Assembly: GCA_030077755.1 (NCBI GenBank)
Contig: JAQJZZ010000014.1
Coordinates: forward strand, 62,001 to 126,000
Reading direction: 5' to 3'
Origin: Filosporella fistucella
Taxonomy: Eukaryota > Ascomycota > Leotiomycetes > Helotiales
DNA length: 64,000 nucleotides
Part shown: positions 45,477 to 56,464 of the stretch, one piece after another
Numbering within the stretch: the stretch's first letter is position 1
How the letters are laid out: the number at the start of each line of letters is the position of its first letter
Program-made: the position numbers and the translations under genes
Notes under the pieces: generated by a model
Told to the model about the DNA's origin: nothing
The model's database searches: none
The model's input: only the letters and a program-made list of their open reading frames with translations

Positions 45477-46983
45477 CTTGGATGGTTTTATGGAGATTGT
45501 AAGGTGGCTGACTGTCCAAGAATGGAGTGGTGATGGATTTGACCAGCTCGTGTCTAGGGACTTTGGAGATCGTGCGCGAGCTTGGGCGAGGAGAATTGAA
45601 CAATCGAATATATTCTAGAGATAAAAAATCATAGTAGACAAGAATGGGTGGTGATGTATGATCGTCTCAGCCCTACGCGAGAGCTAAATTGAGAGGGTAC
45701 AGGTAGGGTTGGTGACGGAAAAGTTTGGAATGAAGTTGGGGACAAGTTGAGACGCAATCGGTATGAGTCATACTTACTACCCATACCTTCTCATCAATAG
45801 GACTACCCATATCGATTCTGAAAAAATGTTGGATTTGAGCAATCCGTGGCTTGATCATATACGCGACGTCTCTCGGGATACACTTCAAATTGCTTCGCTA
45901 GGCATGGTTCCTGTGTGTGCGTATAGTCAGTCGCCTGCCAGCGCTGGATTTTTGCCATTTTGACTGAATTTGTTTTTGACTTTAAATTTGCTTTGGGGGT
46001 TCCCTAATGGTACCAGTGATTAGCCTAAGTATTTCTTGTCGCTATAGCATACTCATTATATTTTCAATTTATGCAAGTATAGCCTCAAGAACAGAGGAGA
46101 TTTGAGTTTTGGGAAACATTCCGACTAGAAAATATCAAGAAAAGTCATTTCTTTAGCTCTATCTTCATGGCACCGCCTGTAAATTCGCCCTTTTCTTGGT
46201 AGTATGTATTATTTGAAGGATGCTGGGGTTGGCATGTCGTGAAGTTCGATAAATTAACTACACAGTGGAGACAAAAGAGTGAGCCAAGGCGACTTTAAAT
46301 AGCGATAGCAAGGAATTTCGACTGGGCCCTGGGCGTACATATAATGGGACAAGTCCCAGAAGTCCAGGTCAGAGTCGAATATCCCGAAGCTACGAGGTAT
46401 TAGACATTTGGAAAAAGGCTGGAGAAGCTCGACATTGTCGGACTTCGCTCGGTTCTAAAATTGGGGTGAAAGATGCAATTATACCTCAATTCAGTAACGG
46501 AAGAACTGAAACTAAGAGTTTAAGTTATAGATGGACATTTGACACAAGACAATAAAATCCTTGTCTCTTTCGGCCTCCCAAAAGTCCACGAAGTTGTGGA
46601 TTAACCCACTGGAGTTGGGATTTTGGACCTGGTCAATGGTGATTGAAGTTCCTATCGAAGTTAACAATGCAATGCCTGTGACTTGAAATGATTGAAGAGG
46701 CTAATTGGATTTGCGCCAAATGACTTGATTGTTTTGTCCATCCCAGTAGATTAAGTAACTACTTCAAAAATTCAACATTAAGGACTTATACGCCAGTACG
46801 AATGCACCCTTCATCGTCAAAACTCTATAAACAAATCGAAAGCATACCAGAACACCTTCAAGAAGAAACAGCACAACTCCACATACACAATTGAAAGTCC
46901 CACAATCCTCCCTGATGCCAAGCAGGCACCAAAGATCACTTCGAATGTGATGAAATGGCCATTACCTGAATTGATTTAGGAGG
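45477..46983. other. Intergenic, no gene seen
   Basis: Promoter side of the hydrolase gene, then AT-rich sequence. A 66-codon ATG frame (45763-45963, +) has no motif. Nothing else is supported. Confidence 0.5.
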
Positions 46984-49603
46984 TCAACCATAAATAAGTT
47001 TCCCACTCTTGGATGGAGGGGGGATCCTGGCTGGTGGTTTAATCCAGTACCACTCTTCTTTCCAAGGGCCAATTCTGCCCTCTTGCATTGTCCACAAGTA
47101 AGCCTCTATAGCCCAACATTGTCTTTGATGAGACATGCCGAACTTGCCAGGCAATTCGACGTGTGCTCTCTCGTTATGTTTCGCCTTGTTGGTGAATATG
47201 TTATCCTGCACGTAAGTCGAGTTGGTATAGAGCCATCTGTTTGCCTCTAATTCGGTCATCCCCCGTGTTACATTTCAGATGTAATCACAGTGTTCCGATG
47301 GGCCACGCCGCCACTGAATTTTGAATTCCTGACATAGATCAAAGTCCTTACCCGGAGCGCCATGTGTTGGATGTTGAATGCCATTCTCACAATAGTCCAT
47401 GTAATGATTGTACGGTGGCGAAAGTCGCGTGTTCTGAAAAGGTCAACATGGGAAATGGGAGTTGATTACCACAAAGATGGTGACTGATTAACCTACATTC
47501 GGCTTCGTCTTCCTTTGAAGTTCTTTAAACTTTCCCGACTTGACATCTATTGGAAAAACTTGACATGAAGCTGCTGCTATGCTTAAAGTCAAACACACCT
47601 GTTTGATTCCAGCCTAGACCTAATGATTCCATGAAGAGGTTCGTCTCGTTGCTAGCATGGTTTCCACACGTGTAGGGGGACTGCTGATGTTGCCACCGGC
47701 TTTGTTGTAGGTCAACTTTGTCACGAGGTCCTGTCAGGACAGTATAGTCGGACATGCAAGGGGGAGCGCCATGGTAGGTTCGTAGTAGGCATCAGAAGTG
47801 CCATATAAGACCATTCTAGCAACCTCATGCGGTTCTGCAAATTTGTTTCCGATACCGTGCCGCTGATAGTTGATAAGAGAATCTTTCATAATCTTGGTGG
47901 TATTCGCGCCGAAATTCTTCAGTGAGCCCGGCCCATGAATTGTAATCTCATGGTTATTGTAGTCTTGCCGAGTATAACATTGCACTTGGCAAGCAACACC
48001 TAGCAAATCTGGTGGGCACCATCGATTCTCCCGATCACCCTGGCATAATTCTGTATATTTGGTCGCTTCAAGATTCTTGGCACATTTAAAGAAACACAAA
48101 GAGTCTTGAAGAAGGCCAGCAACAATGATCTCTTGTAACCTAGTTGCCACTCTACTGTTCACGTGATCAGCAGAGCCCCAACGGCTGGGGTTTCCCTACC
48201 TGCTGAATGCTTGAGGCTGCCGGCTGATTTGTTTAAACATCTTAAAGCTCTCTTGTTCATTGGCCACTGGTAAAAGATATTTAGTCGATGTCGTCGTCCA
48301 GGGAAGCGTCATAAAATACATACTGAACCAAGCCACAAAAGAAAGTCCCCATTTTTATTCAGCATGTCTCCGTCGAAGATTTTATTATAAAGTTCCTCCA
48401 GATACTTTGAAGTCATCTTCGCCCAATCACCAAAAGTTTTCAATGCTTTTGCATAATTCTGGAAGTTGTCCACTTTCATCCCACCGCCTGCTGCACTACA
48501 GATGCCTTTAAGATATATATGCTCAAGGTGGAAAATACGCCTTGGATGTTGTTCGGTCGCAACTTTTTTGCGCATTCCTTCTTCATTATTTGCGCCATCG
48601 AGGCTTACCGCGGTGTCGTTTGAGAGTTCGAGTATCCTATCCGTCGAGATATTGGTGTAACTAGAAAGTGTATTCCATGAGACTTTCTCGTCCTCGGTGA
48701 ACAGTTGGCCACCTGTTCTGATAGTCTTCTCTAAAATATCAGCGGCTGGTTTTTTTGATATTTCCCAACCCAAGGTTGCTTGCCTCTTCAATCACTTTCC
48801 CCCCTAGTCCATCAGGCACAATACCGGTAATTCCTCCGATTGCGCGGCCCGCGGCCAAAGGACCAATATTGGTGAGGATAGACGTTGCAAAGTCCCAAAA
48901 GATATTGATTATTTCACATTTGCGTTCATTCTCTGCGTCCCTCTGTGGCATGAACAGGAATATATTCTGAGGCAACTGCGTCATGATAATGTTTCTCGCT
49001 TCGTTGATTGATTCCTGATCTTGATCAGCGACTTGAATTTGGGGGGGGGGGAATCAAATGCTGTCAACGAACAGGAAGATAGCCCACGTCTGTTGCAAGT
49101 TCATCTGTGAACTTGGCAGCGAAGAATATTTTCCTCGCAGAATCGAGCAATGCGTCTGTTGATACGCCAGACTGGTGGATTTTTAGATGACGTACAATCT
49201 CCGTGCATTTTGGCATTGTCCCACATCCTTTCTTGATACTCGAGCATACAAAGTTTGGATCACCAGTAGTATACCTCACAAAATAGGTGGCCTCACCTAA
49301 TCTGGCGTGATCGTCTGGGTTCTCTTGGGCAATCTTGGCGATTAGGTCCCGGTACCAATTTGCAACTCCAGAACCGTTGAAATTTTCATAGGTGAATTGA
49401 CTCCATTCCGGCTCACATTCTCTGTGCTTTTCCCTGTAATTGATGACCTCCTTCTCGACAGTTGGAGAGTTGGGGATAACGCTGGTATTCCGGTAACGAA
49501 AACCAGAGGAGGAGTGAGAAGCGGCAACGACAATGGACGATAGGATAAGGCAGGTGAAAACCAGGAGGGCACCATGAATCAATTGTGGCTTGATATTTGG
49601 CAT
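46984..49603 (-). pseudogene. Decayed paralogue of the secreted cysteine-rich protein
   Basis: It starts at ATG 49603 with a good signal peptide (ALLVFTCLILSSIVVA). The same motif order as the 21816-24540 gene follows: CGTMPKCTEIVRHLKI, a hydrophobic/glycine stretch, LCFFKCAKN, ACQVQCY, YTCGNHAS. Approximate exons: 49603-49069, 49031-48329, 48266-48200, 48154-47599, 47546-47497, 47433-46984. Lesions: an extra A in an A7 run (48750-48756), a missing C in a C5 run (47760-47764), and an in-frame TGA (47275-47277), after which similarity resumes (MTELEANRW against LTEQEANMQF). The first intron is only 37 bp with an 11-C run, and one donor (gttcag, 48328) is poor. Homopolymer shifts could be sequencing errors; the TGA is harder to dismiss. 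Confidence 0.75.
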
Positions 49604-50956
49604 CGCTGCAAGTTGCAGTTTCGTGGCGTAGATGCTACCAAATTCAAATCGCTAGTCAGTAAAATACTGGACAGTGTATACACTCTGGCCCACTTACCTT
49701 GGTATGTTTCTTTATACCAATGACTTTCACTCACAATTATCAGAAGGGTCCAAAGATCTGCAACCCACGAGGACCTTTTGACGCTGAAGAGATGGGGAGG
49801 AATGGTGGGATAATTGGAAGATTATTGGGACATTCACATGAGATGGACGAACTTGTTGATCGTCTTGATGCTATGAGCATGTGTCACTCACTTTGGGACT
49901 ACCGATATACTTGAACCCGTGGATACACGACACGAAGAGTTCACTCGAACTGTTGAAGTGTGTAAAACAAGAGCTGGTGGAAGCACAGCATATATTGAAT
50001 TGTGTATATCCCTGGTCTAGACCCTGGCCGTGAGGGAGAGAGTGAGGCTTGAGAACAAATAAGGCGATCAAACATGCCATTGAAGTCGCGCAACTAAAAT
50101 AATGAATCATCTGCTGTTTTGTTTTGGTCCAGTGACTCGAGGTGCGAATCTTGAAACCAGCGGATATCATGATAATATAACTCGCGATTACTGCCATGTT
50201 AGCCGCTCTGCGAATGATTTGTTTCGCCATTATTAACGTTTCTGGTTGCTGAGAATATCTCTATACGAACACTGAGGTTATAGAAGGCATTCGGACAGTA
50301 CCGTCAACAAGAGGCTCAAGGTGAGGTATTGCATCTCGAGTGCAGCGAATTGATTGGCAGAGCACTAAGTCTATGAGCCGACAAATCCACAGATATGATA
50401 TCAAGCTTGGAACCGGGAGCGACCGAGTACCAGAACGTTCACATAAGTGCGACCCGCCCCCAAACGTGGGACAATCTGGACCTAAACTAAACATCATCTG
50501 AGTTGTTTAAAAGGAAACCCGCCAAAATGTTCGCAACTTCATGTGAGGTGGTGTAGAGAGTATTGACGATCCTGATACCGTATCTATGATGCCATTTCAG
50601 TTCAGCGTAATTTGTGACTTTCTGGAATGGACGTAGAAATATGGGACAAAAGAGCTGGATGCTAAAGCACCGGCATCTATCGTTGAAGGCCGAATGACCA
50701 ACGAAGGCGATTATGTAAATTGACCCCGTTGGATACAGCGTAGAGGACGGCGAGGAGAAGCCGCTGGCCAACGCTGCAATCACCCAAGTTTGCCCAAAAT
50801 ATATATATATATATATAATTCACAAAATTAGAAGAAGATCTAACTTAGTCAATGCTCAGTATCTTCTTGAGGCAGGAATTGTGTACATACCGTTCTTTAA
50901 ACGCCTATATATGTATCCGTTGAACCACACCATGCGCCACACAAATAATCAACTTC
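49604..50956. other. Intergenic with possible decayed coding sequence
   Basis: Minus-strand frames at 50487-50783 (no ATG) and 49871-50230 (ATG; two hydrophobic stretches, AVIASYIIMISAGF and ACLIALFVL) look partly protein-like but cannot be joined by credible splices. A plus frame ends at 49914. A TA repeat lies at 50799-50817. This may be a dead membrane-protein gene; I do not call it. Confidence 0.35.
50799..50817. repeat. TA dinucleotide repeat
   Basis: About nine TA units in non-coding sequence close to the 3' side of the thioesterase gene. Confidence 0.9.
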
Positions 50957-51854
50957 TCAAGGTCCACCCACTTCCTCCACAGCTCCCTCACGATCCCACG
51001 TACTCTTTTCCAACTCTCTCAGCATGCTCTCTACCTCTTGTATCCTCTTCTCAACTTTCGTCTTTTCTTCTTCTTGCTCTTTCCAAGTCCTCTCAAAAGC
51101 TTCCATCATGAACGGCCTGATAGGCACTTTCTTCGCAGTCTTGTAATCATACATCACAATATCTTCTACACACCTGGCAGCAGGTCGTTGATGTAATTCA
51201 GACAAAATCATAACATCGAGCACGAAATGGGTATCGGTATGGGAAGGTAGATGCGCAAGTTTATGGAAAACTGAAATGTGATCTGGGTAGGTCATTGGCT
51301 ACAGCAATTAGCAGGTGTAAGAAGGTACGGTTAGAGAAATATACAAATTTATAGTCCGTCCTCATGCTTCTCAATATCATCCCGCTCTCTCCCCTCGGCG
51401 TGGCAAGCTCCATCCACTTTCTTTTCTCTGCCTCGTTGACAGCTCCCCCATGTACAACATAATTGCGCATCCATTCCAATCTCCCGCTCTCTGCATATCG
51501 CACATAGGTAACATTATTCACATGTCCCATGATATCCATCTCACCCCATACAACTTTCTGTCTCAGTAACCCGGCGCGTTCGGGAGAGGTAAGGAAACCC
51601 TCTCGGCCCGAAATTAAGGAGCGCCATTCTGAGCCTAAGATTCGAAGTATGGAGGCTGCGAGGGCGCAATTTGCGGGAGATAGACCGAAGAAGATGCAGT
51701 GACCTATACGGGACTTGGTTGTGGACAGCCACTTGGAATTGGCTTGAGTTGTGTGGTTGGAGGGGTGCGAGGATTGGAAACGGGAAGAGGTGCTGAGAGA
51801 ACGTAGGGTTTGGAACTGGGAGAATTGAAATGAGGGACGGAGCCGGACTTTCAT
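50957..51854 (-). CDS. Mitochondrial hot-dog-fold thioesterase-like protein
   Basis: Two exons, 51854-51345 and 51298-50957, with a 46-bp intron; 283 residues. The N-terminus (MKVRLRPSFQFSQFQTLRSLSTSSRFQSS) is basic, Ser/Arg-rich and without acids: a strong mitochondrial presequence. The core contains VVWGEMDIMGHVNNVTYVRYAESGRLEW, the Asp-x-x-x-His-Val-Asn-Asn hallmark of the 4HBT/FatB-type hot-dog thioesterase superfamily. It continues across the splice with TDYKFPMTYPDHISVFHKL. The C-terminus is a Glu/Lys coiled coil (EEEKTKVEKRIQEVESMLREL). These enzymes hydrolyse acyl-CoA or acyl-carrier thioesters, but substrates vary and none can be assigned. The ATG at 51854 is the first ATG in frame. 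It shares a 382-bp divergent promoter with LYRM5. Confidence 0.88.
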
Positions 51855-52236
51855 TGTGACAATGACTAGGAACTCAATCACACATACAGATGGACAATTG
51901 GAAAATGTAATGTCCCGATATCTTCAACTGGTTGTCGATGAGGGGAGCATCCTCGGGCCGAAGCGGCCGCCTTCAAGCTTGATTATCCGGGGTGCCGGGA
52001 GCATGGAAATAAGGTTGGCCAATTTGCATCATCGATTGTTCGTCTCTCTTTGCATCATTTTAAGTTAACAAAGACTGAAAGTTAAATCAAGAAGTAACTT
52101 TTGAACTCTAAACATACACCGGTTCTTATTCTGACATCACCTGTAGCATTCCCCGGCATCTTGAGATAGCAACCCTTGGACCTCGGGACTCTTTGAACAA
52201 AACAAGGACATCAGCAAAGCAAAGGCACAGCAGGAA
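51855..52236. promoter_or_regulatory. Shared divergent promoter of two mitochondrial genes
   Basis: Only 382 bp separate the start codons of the hot-dog thioesterase (-) and LYRM5/ETFRF1 (+), so the pair probably shares regulatory sequence. I see no certain binding site. Confidence 0.5.
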
Positions 52237-52664
52237 ATGTCAGCCGTAAATCCGACCCTCAGAAGGGAAGTGATAGGAATTTATAAAGGTATCTTGGGCA
52301 ATCTCCGATCTCGGTGGAAGTCACGCTGATCTCGACCTAGAGCTTTTGAATCTAGGGAGAGAGTATCCTCTCGGATACAATTACTTTCGACCGAGATTGC
52401 ACAAGGCTTTCATCAGTAATGCGGCGTTGGCCGACGAGGAGGAGATCCGGAAAGGGATCAAGAGGGCCGAATTTGTCAAGAAAGGTAAGACTACCCCTGT
52501 TAATATCAAAACACGATGCTAATCACATATTCTCAGAAATCGAGGCTCTGTAAGTAAAGTCGACCCTTTTATTCACAATACTTAAGGATAACCGCTGATG
52601 GGGTATATCTAGGTACTATCTTAAAAGATACAGAGCACTACGCCAAAGATATGACAAGACTTGA
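52237..52664 (+). CDS. LYRM5: LYR-motif mitochondrial protein, LYRM5/ETFRF1-like
   Basis: Four exons: 52237-52288, 52341-52484, 52537-52549 and 52613-52664, giving 86 residues. Exon 3 is a 13-base microexon (encoding the end of KEIEAL), and all phases fit. The protein reads [32 protein letters not shown], then [39 protein letters not shown]. Length, the LYR-like I-Y-K start, the YPxGYxYF block and the [13 protein letters not shown] tail match LYRM5, renamed ETFRF1. This protein regulates electron-transfer flavoprotein and belongs to the LYR family that docks on acyl carrier protein. It is too small and too spliced for simple ORF search. Confidence 0.9.
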
Positions 52665-52892
52665 AATATTCTCCCAATATCTGCACCGTTTCTACCCCGC
52701 CATGCACCCCAAGGTTCCAGCCCCATACCATTCACAACAAAAACGGGCTTCACGGTCCGGAAAAACTCGACGGAAGCAGGCTTGCCACAAATGAGGCGCG
52801 TGATGTGATGCCACTCCGGGTAAATGCCTTTGTTAACCATTCACACCGCTAGCCGCCACCAAATCAATTTATATATTCTCCGAGGTCCAACT

Positions 52893-54557
52893 TCAAGTCG
52901 GCGGCTTCTTCTTCCGCGCCCACCATGCTCCAACCTCGAGGCATTCTCCCCAGAATGTCCCGTTGTTTTTCAGCAGGTCATTCATCATATTCCCCTGCCA
53001 GCGATCCCATTCATCTTGGCCCTTACCACTTGCTTCTCGTAGGAGAGGCTCCAGACTTTCAATCATCTGTACGACGGTCATGAGAGCAGTTCGACGCAAA
53101 GCTGCTTGACTTGAACTGAGAGTTTTGCGGTCCGATTCTCTTGATTTGCCCTTGGATGAGATGGCATGGCCGTTAGTGCCTTGTGTGACTGCTCCGCCGA
53201 CCCCTTCTCGCTCCCAGCGTATTTCTCCTAGAGGTATTGCTAGTCGTCGATTATCGATTTCCACCAAATCCTCCGACTCTTGAATGAGCATTGGAAGCAT
53301 TGTAGTGCAAGGCATAGGGTTCAATTTCCTAGACTCGAGGGCCTTAGAAACCCATGTATTGTAGTCGTTCAAAAATGCATTCTGTGGTGCTGCAAAAGGG
53401 GTTTGTGTGGTCAACGCATAAGTGCCCATTGCGTTCTTTGGTGCTTGATCCTCATTCTCACTATCTTCCTCATTCGCCGAAGGTGGAGCATGCGGTAATA
53501 ACATTCGTAATGAATGGTCCCCATCCCAGATCTCTAGCGTTCCTCCAGGTTTGAGAACTCGTAAATATTGATCCATCAATTGTTGTTGCATGCCAGTCGT
53601 AGGAGTAGCCATACTCATATCTTTAACCATTATCAAGTTGAATTCTTCGTCGCGAAATGGTAACGGAACCTGCCGTAAATCGTGTTGAACAAAACGCCAA
53701 TTCATATCGTCGTCAGAATCCATCCGTGGTGCAAGTGGTGCGATATCAATTCCTGTGAAAGATATAGAAGAAAAACCCCGCTGAGAAAAATATCTGTGGC
53801 ACATAACACTCCAGAATCCTGTGCCACATCCCACCTCGAGTACACGTTTCGGAGGCTTGGTTTGAAATGCTGGAGAGCATATAGGACCATTGAATACCTG
53901 GTATAATAGCATTGTTCGTAGGGTTTGCCGATGGATCTCGGCGAGATCACAAGGTAAGGGGTACGGAAGGGTATTATCTCGTAAATATCGTCGTCCATTG
54001 CGTCGTGAGAATGGACGTGCAAGTAATTCGTCTGCCGAAGGAGGATCACTGCTTGTTACCGCTGTAAGACCACTTGAACCCGTCGCGCTGGATAGACTAC
54101 TTGTCCGACCAGTCGGTTCTCCTCTGGATGAAATAGCCCGCGATTCCGCGCTCTGTAGAACATTCTTGCGTTCGGTGCTGTTCGCCGAATTGGAGGAGGA
54201 TTTTCGATTTGCTTGGGCAGCTTGAGCAGCGGCTCTTGCCTTGTTGGTTTGATTTGCAGCGTGTTTGTAGTCAGGTAATGGTGTCGAGAGCATATGATCG
54301 TATGGGTGGGAGTCGATTTCTTGGGATGGAATCTTTGTAGAATGAGAGGATTGACTTGATGTCGATTTGGCTTTCGAGGGGTGTTTTTGAGGCGCGGTAT
54401 GTTTCGAGGACTTGGACGACCCGTGTGGTGATCTTTTGAAAATGGGTTTCAGCGGTTGAGCTTGAGAATGAAAGGGAATATTTGTGTGGGCAGAAGGAGG
54501 TTTTGTTTTGTCGGGTCTCTGAGTAGTAGTATTATAGAAGAATGCAGCTTCTGACAT
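52893..54557 (-). CDS. SAM-dependent class I methyltransferase with disordered N-terminus
   Basis: Single exon, 554 residues from the ATG at 54557 (MSEAAFFYNTTTQRPDK); the longer frame upstream has no ATG. Residues 1-220 are low-complexity, rich in Ser, Lys, Thr and Gln. The Rossmann fold follows: RVLEVGCGTGFWSVMC (motif I, SAM glycine loop), FTGIDIAPL (motif II acidic residue), WRFVQHDLRQVPLP, FNLIMVKDMSM and YLRVLKPGGTLEIWD (the classic post-motif block). A C-terminal extension of about 200 residues (HSLRMLLPH ... WDRWQGNMMNDLLKNNGTFWGECLEVGAWWARKKKPP) is probably specific to this fungal group. Substrate unknown; inference from the fold only. Its 3' end faces LYRM5 with a 228-bp gap. Confidence 0.9.
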   Translation of the reverse strand: MSEAAFFYNTTTQRPDKTKPPSAHTNIPFHSQAQPLKPIFKRSPHGSSKSSKHTAPQKHPSKAKSTSSQSSHSTKIPSQEIDSHPYDHMLSTPLPDYKHAANQTNKARAAAQAAQANRKSSSNSANSTERKNVLQSAESRAISSRGEPTGRTSSLSSATGSSGLTAVTSSDPPSADELLARPFSRRNGRRYLRDNTLPYPLPCDLAEIHRQTLRTMLLYQVFNGPICSPAFQTKPPKRVLEVGCGTGFWSVMCHRYFSQRGFSSISFTGIDIAPLAPRMDSDDDMNWRFVQHDLRQVPLPFRDEEFNLIMVKDMSMATPTTGMQQQLMDQYLRVLKPGGTLEIWDGDHSLRMLLPHAPPSANEEDSENEDQAPKNAMGTYALTTQTPFAAPQNAFLNDYNTWVSKALESRKLNPMPCTTMLPMLIQESEDLVEIDNRRLAIPLGEIRWEREGVGGAVTQGTNGHAISSKGKSRESDRKTLSSSQAALRRTALMTVVQMIESLEPLLREASGKGQDEWDRWQGNMMNDLLKNNGTFWGECLEVGAWWARKKKPPT

Positions 54558-55597
54558 TGTCTGACTCGTCCTGGACTCGCTAGAGCCTGTTCGTCGGTAG
54601 CGATGATTATTGCCAGATGGGCCGAAATCTGGAGAAGGATAAGGGGGAAGCTCTTCCGCTTCTTCGCAAATCCAAGGGAGGGGAAATGTCCCAAAACAGC
54701 CTGCAGTCAATAGGAATAATCCAAACGTGTGACAATGCGACGATTGAGCCAGCACTCTGTCTTCGGATTGGTGAGCTGGTGATATTCGTTACCAAGCTTT
54801 GCTGTTATAATCTGGGGTAAGGGAAAGACTCTGAGACTTTGACACGTGAATAAGGTTGGCCAATTCGGATTATCGAGCCAGCAGTTGAGCATGCCACGCC
54901 ATCTAGAGGTTGGTCATGCGATGGGACGTTACGAGTCGAAGAGGTGGTTGTTTAGCCAATGTTGAGTTGGATGTGGGAGTAATGGAAGTGAGGCAGGATG
55001 GAGGGGAAATAACACTTTCATATTACACTTTCACAAGTTGGAGGAGACCTCCTAGAGATCTCAGCCTTATACTTTCCTCCCCTCGTTCAAGATTGTCAGC
55101 AGCAAGGGATGATAGCTTGACGGCTGGAATAAAGCAAGCTCTCGCACGTCTCAGACTGGAACCTGGACCTGATTCATGGGATTAACGACGCCGATCGATG
55201 TCCCGAAGACGTTCGGGACATTGCATCGGTTCACTAGGATTCATACTTAGGCGGCTTTTATCTGGCGGGTGAAAGCCTCGAAAATACGGGTGGTTAATAC
55301 CAACCCGGATTGTCTTGTATTGAATCCGAGTCCGAACATAGGTAGCTGTCGAAATTACGTAGTGACAACATATACGATTACAATCGAAGGTTTAGGTACC
55401 TCTCCAACGAGCCAGTGTGAAAAGTGAAAATGAAGCCTGCCAAAAAACGGGCTGGATAGAGTTTATGTGGCTTTAGATGCAATTACCGTTTTCCAACGTG
55501 AGGCGGGGTAGAGTTCCAGTCGTCCAATCTGAGGAAATCTCTACCCAAGTATTGGACTCGTCGTGTTAATAGCTCACAAGTCATATCGGCTTCGTTA
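54558..55597. other. Intergenic, promoter of the methyltransferase
   Basis: Short frames only; 54910-55185 (+) has no motif. No gene supported. Confidence 0.5.
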
Positions 55598-56464
55598 CTA
55601 AAGGAGGTAAGGCTCTCTCTCATATGTGGTGGATGAGGAGTTATTAGGTTCTAACTTGCCTTCTTCCCACATCCTCCCCGTTTGCGGAGAAAGCTGTACC
55701 CCGGTACAAATGTCAGATGTGGTATTTAACGACAAGCCAACCAAAAGAATAAGCTCGTCTTCCACCCCTGATTGGTGATGCTCAAGTTTCTCCGTCCCTG
55801 TTCCGGTTGTGAGAAAATGCAGGCAACCGTTTTCGTCAAGAGTATAATGGCTTACCCCTGAATCGAATTGGGGTGGTTGGATACAACATTGATTCTTGAA
55901 ATTCGAGACGTTTAAAAAGTCGAGAAAATCCGGAGGCTCTCTCTCCATGACGATATCTCCTATCACGAGTGCCGTTCTCTCAGCTTTGAACGCTCGAAAT
56001 GAGAATATCATTGGCGGGATCCATTGCCACTTTTTATTCAATTCAGGAACAAGTCTAAGACCCAAGACCATCCCCAGTCAGACATGTCAGGGTCTCGTTC
56101 AAGGTCTTGTGGTTCGTCTGACTTACCGACTAAAAATGATGTCAAATACGCTTCTTCGGGTCACAGTCAAGACATTGAACGATAGCTACGGTGTTGGAGT
56201 GACGAACTGTGGTTACCCGAATTACTGCCTCTTGCATTCGAAGCCAAGGTCAACCTAAGTATGACACCAGAATGTAATATTTGCAGACTGGCTCAAAATT
56301 CACAAGTGGTTGCTTCCGCCTTGTTTCCCGCAGCTTCCTGTCCAGCCAGTATCCCGGCTGCCCGTGTCCACGGGGATCCTGCATTATGATCCCAATATGA
56401 TTTTGCCAGTCCGCTGTGGTTCTCGATACAATTCCACAATTCGTGGAGGTTGGCTGGGTCAATG
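55598..56464 (-). pseudogene. Coding remnants, unknown gene
   Basis: Two blocks on the minus strand look translated. The first is 56127 upward (SVFDIIFSR) joined to 56054-55598 (LVPELNKKWQWIPPMIFSFRAFKAERTALVIGDIVM ... VEDELILLVGLSLNTTSDICTGVQL) by a strong 72-bp GT-AG intron (56055-56126). The second is 56464-56291 (NIDPANLHELWNCIENHSGLAK). The joins upstream of 56190 fail: stops and phase breaks lie between them, and no start exon was found. The HELW...HSG pattern faintly recalls the C-terminal part of fungal HET-domain proteins, but this is weak. I treat it as a decayed gene, or a real one whose 5' exons I could not build. Confidence 0.35.

Noticed and set aside
48318..48323. Consensus donor gtatgt in the decayed paralogue
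   Set aside because: Best-looking donor, but it breaks the frame; the weaker gttcag five bases upstream keeps it. Left open as a further possible lesion.
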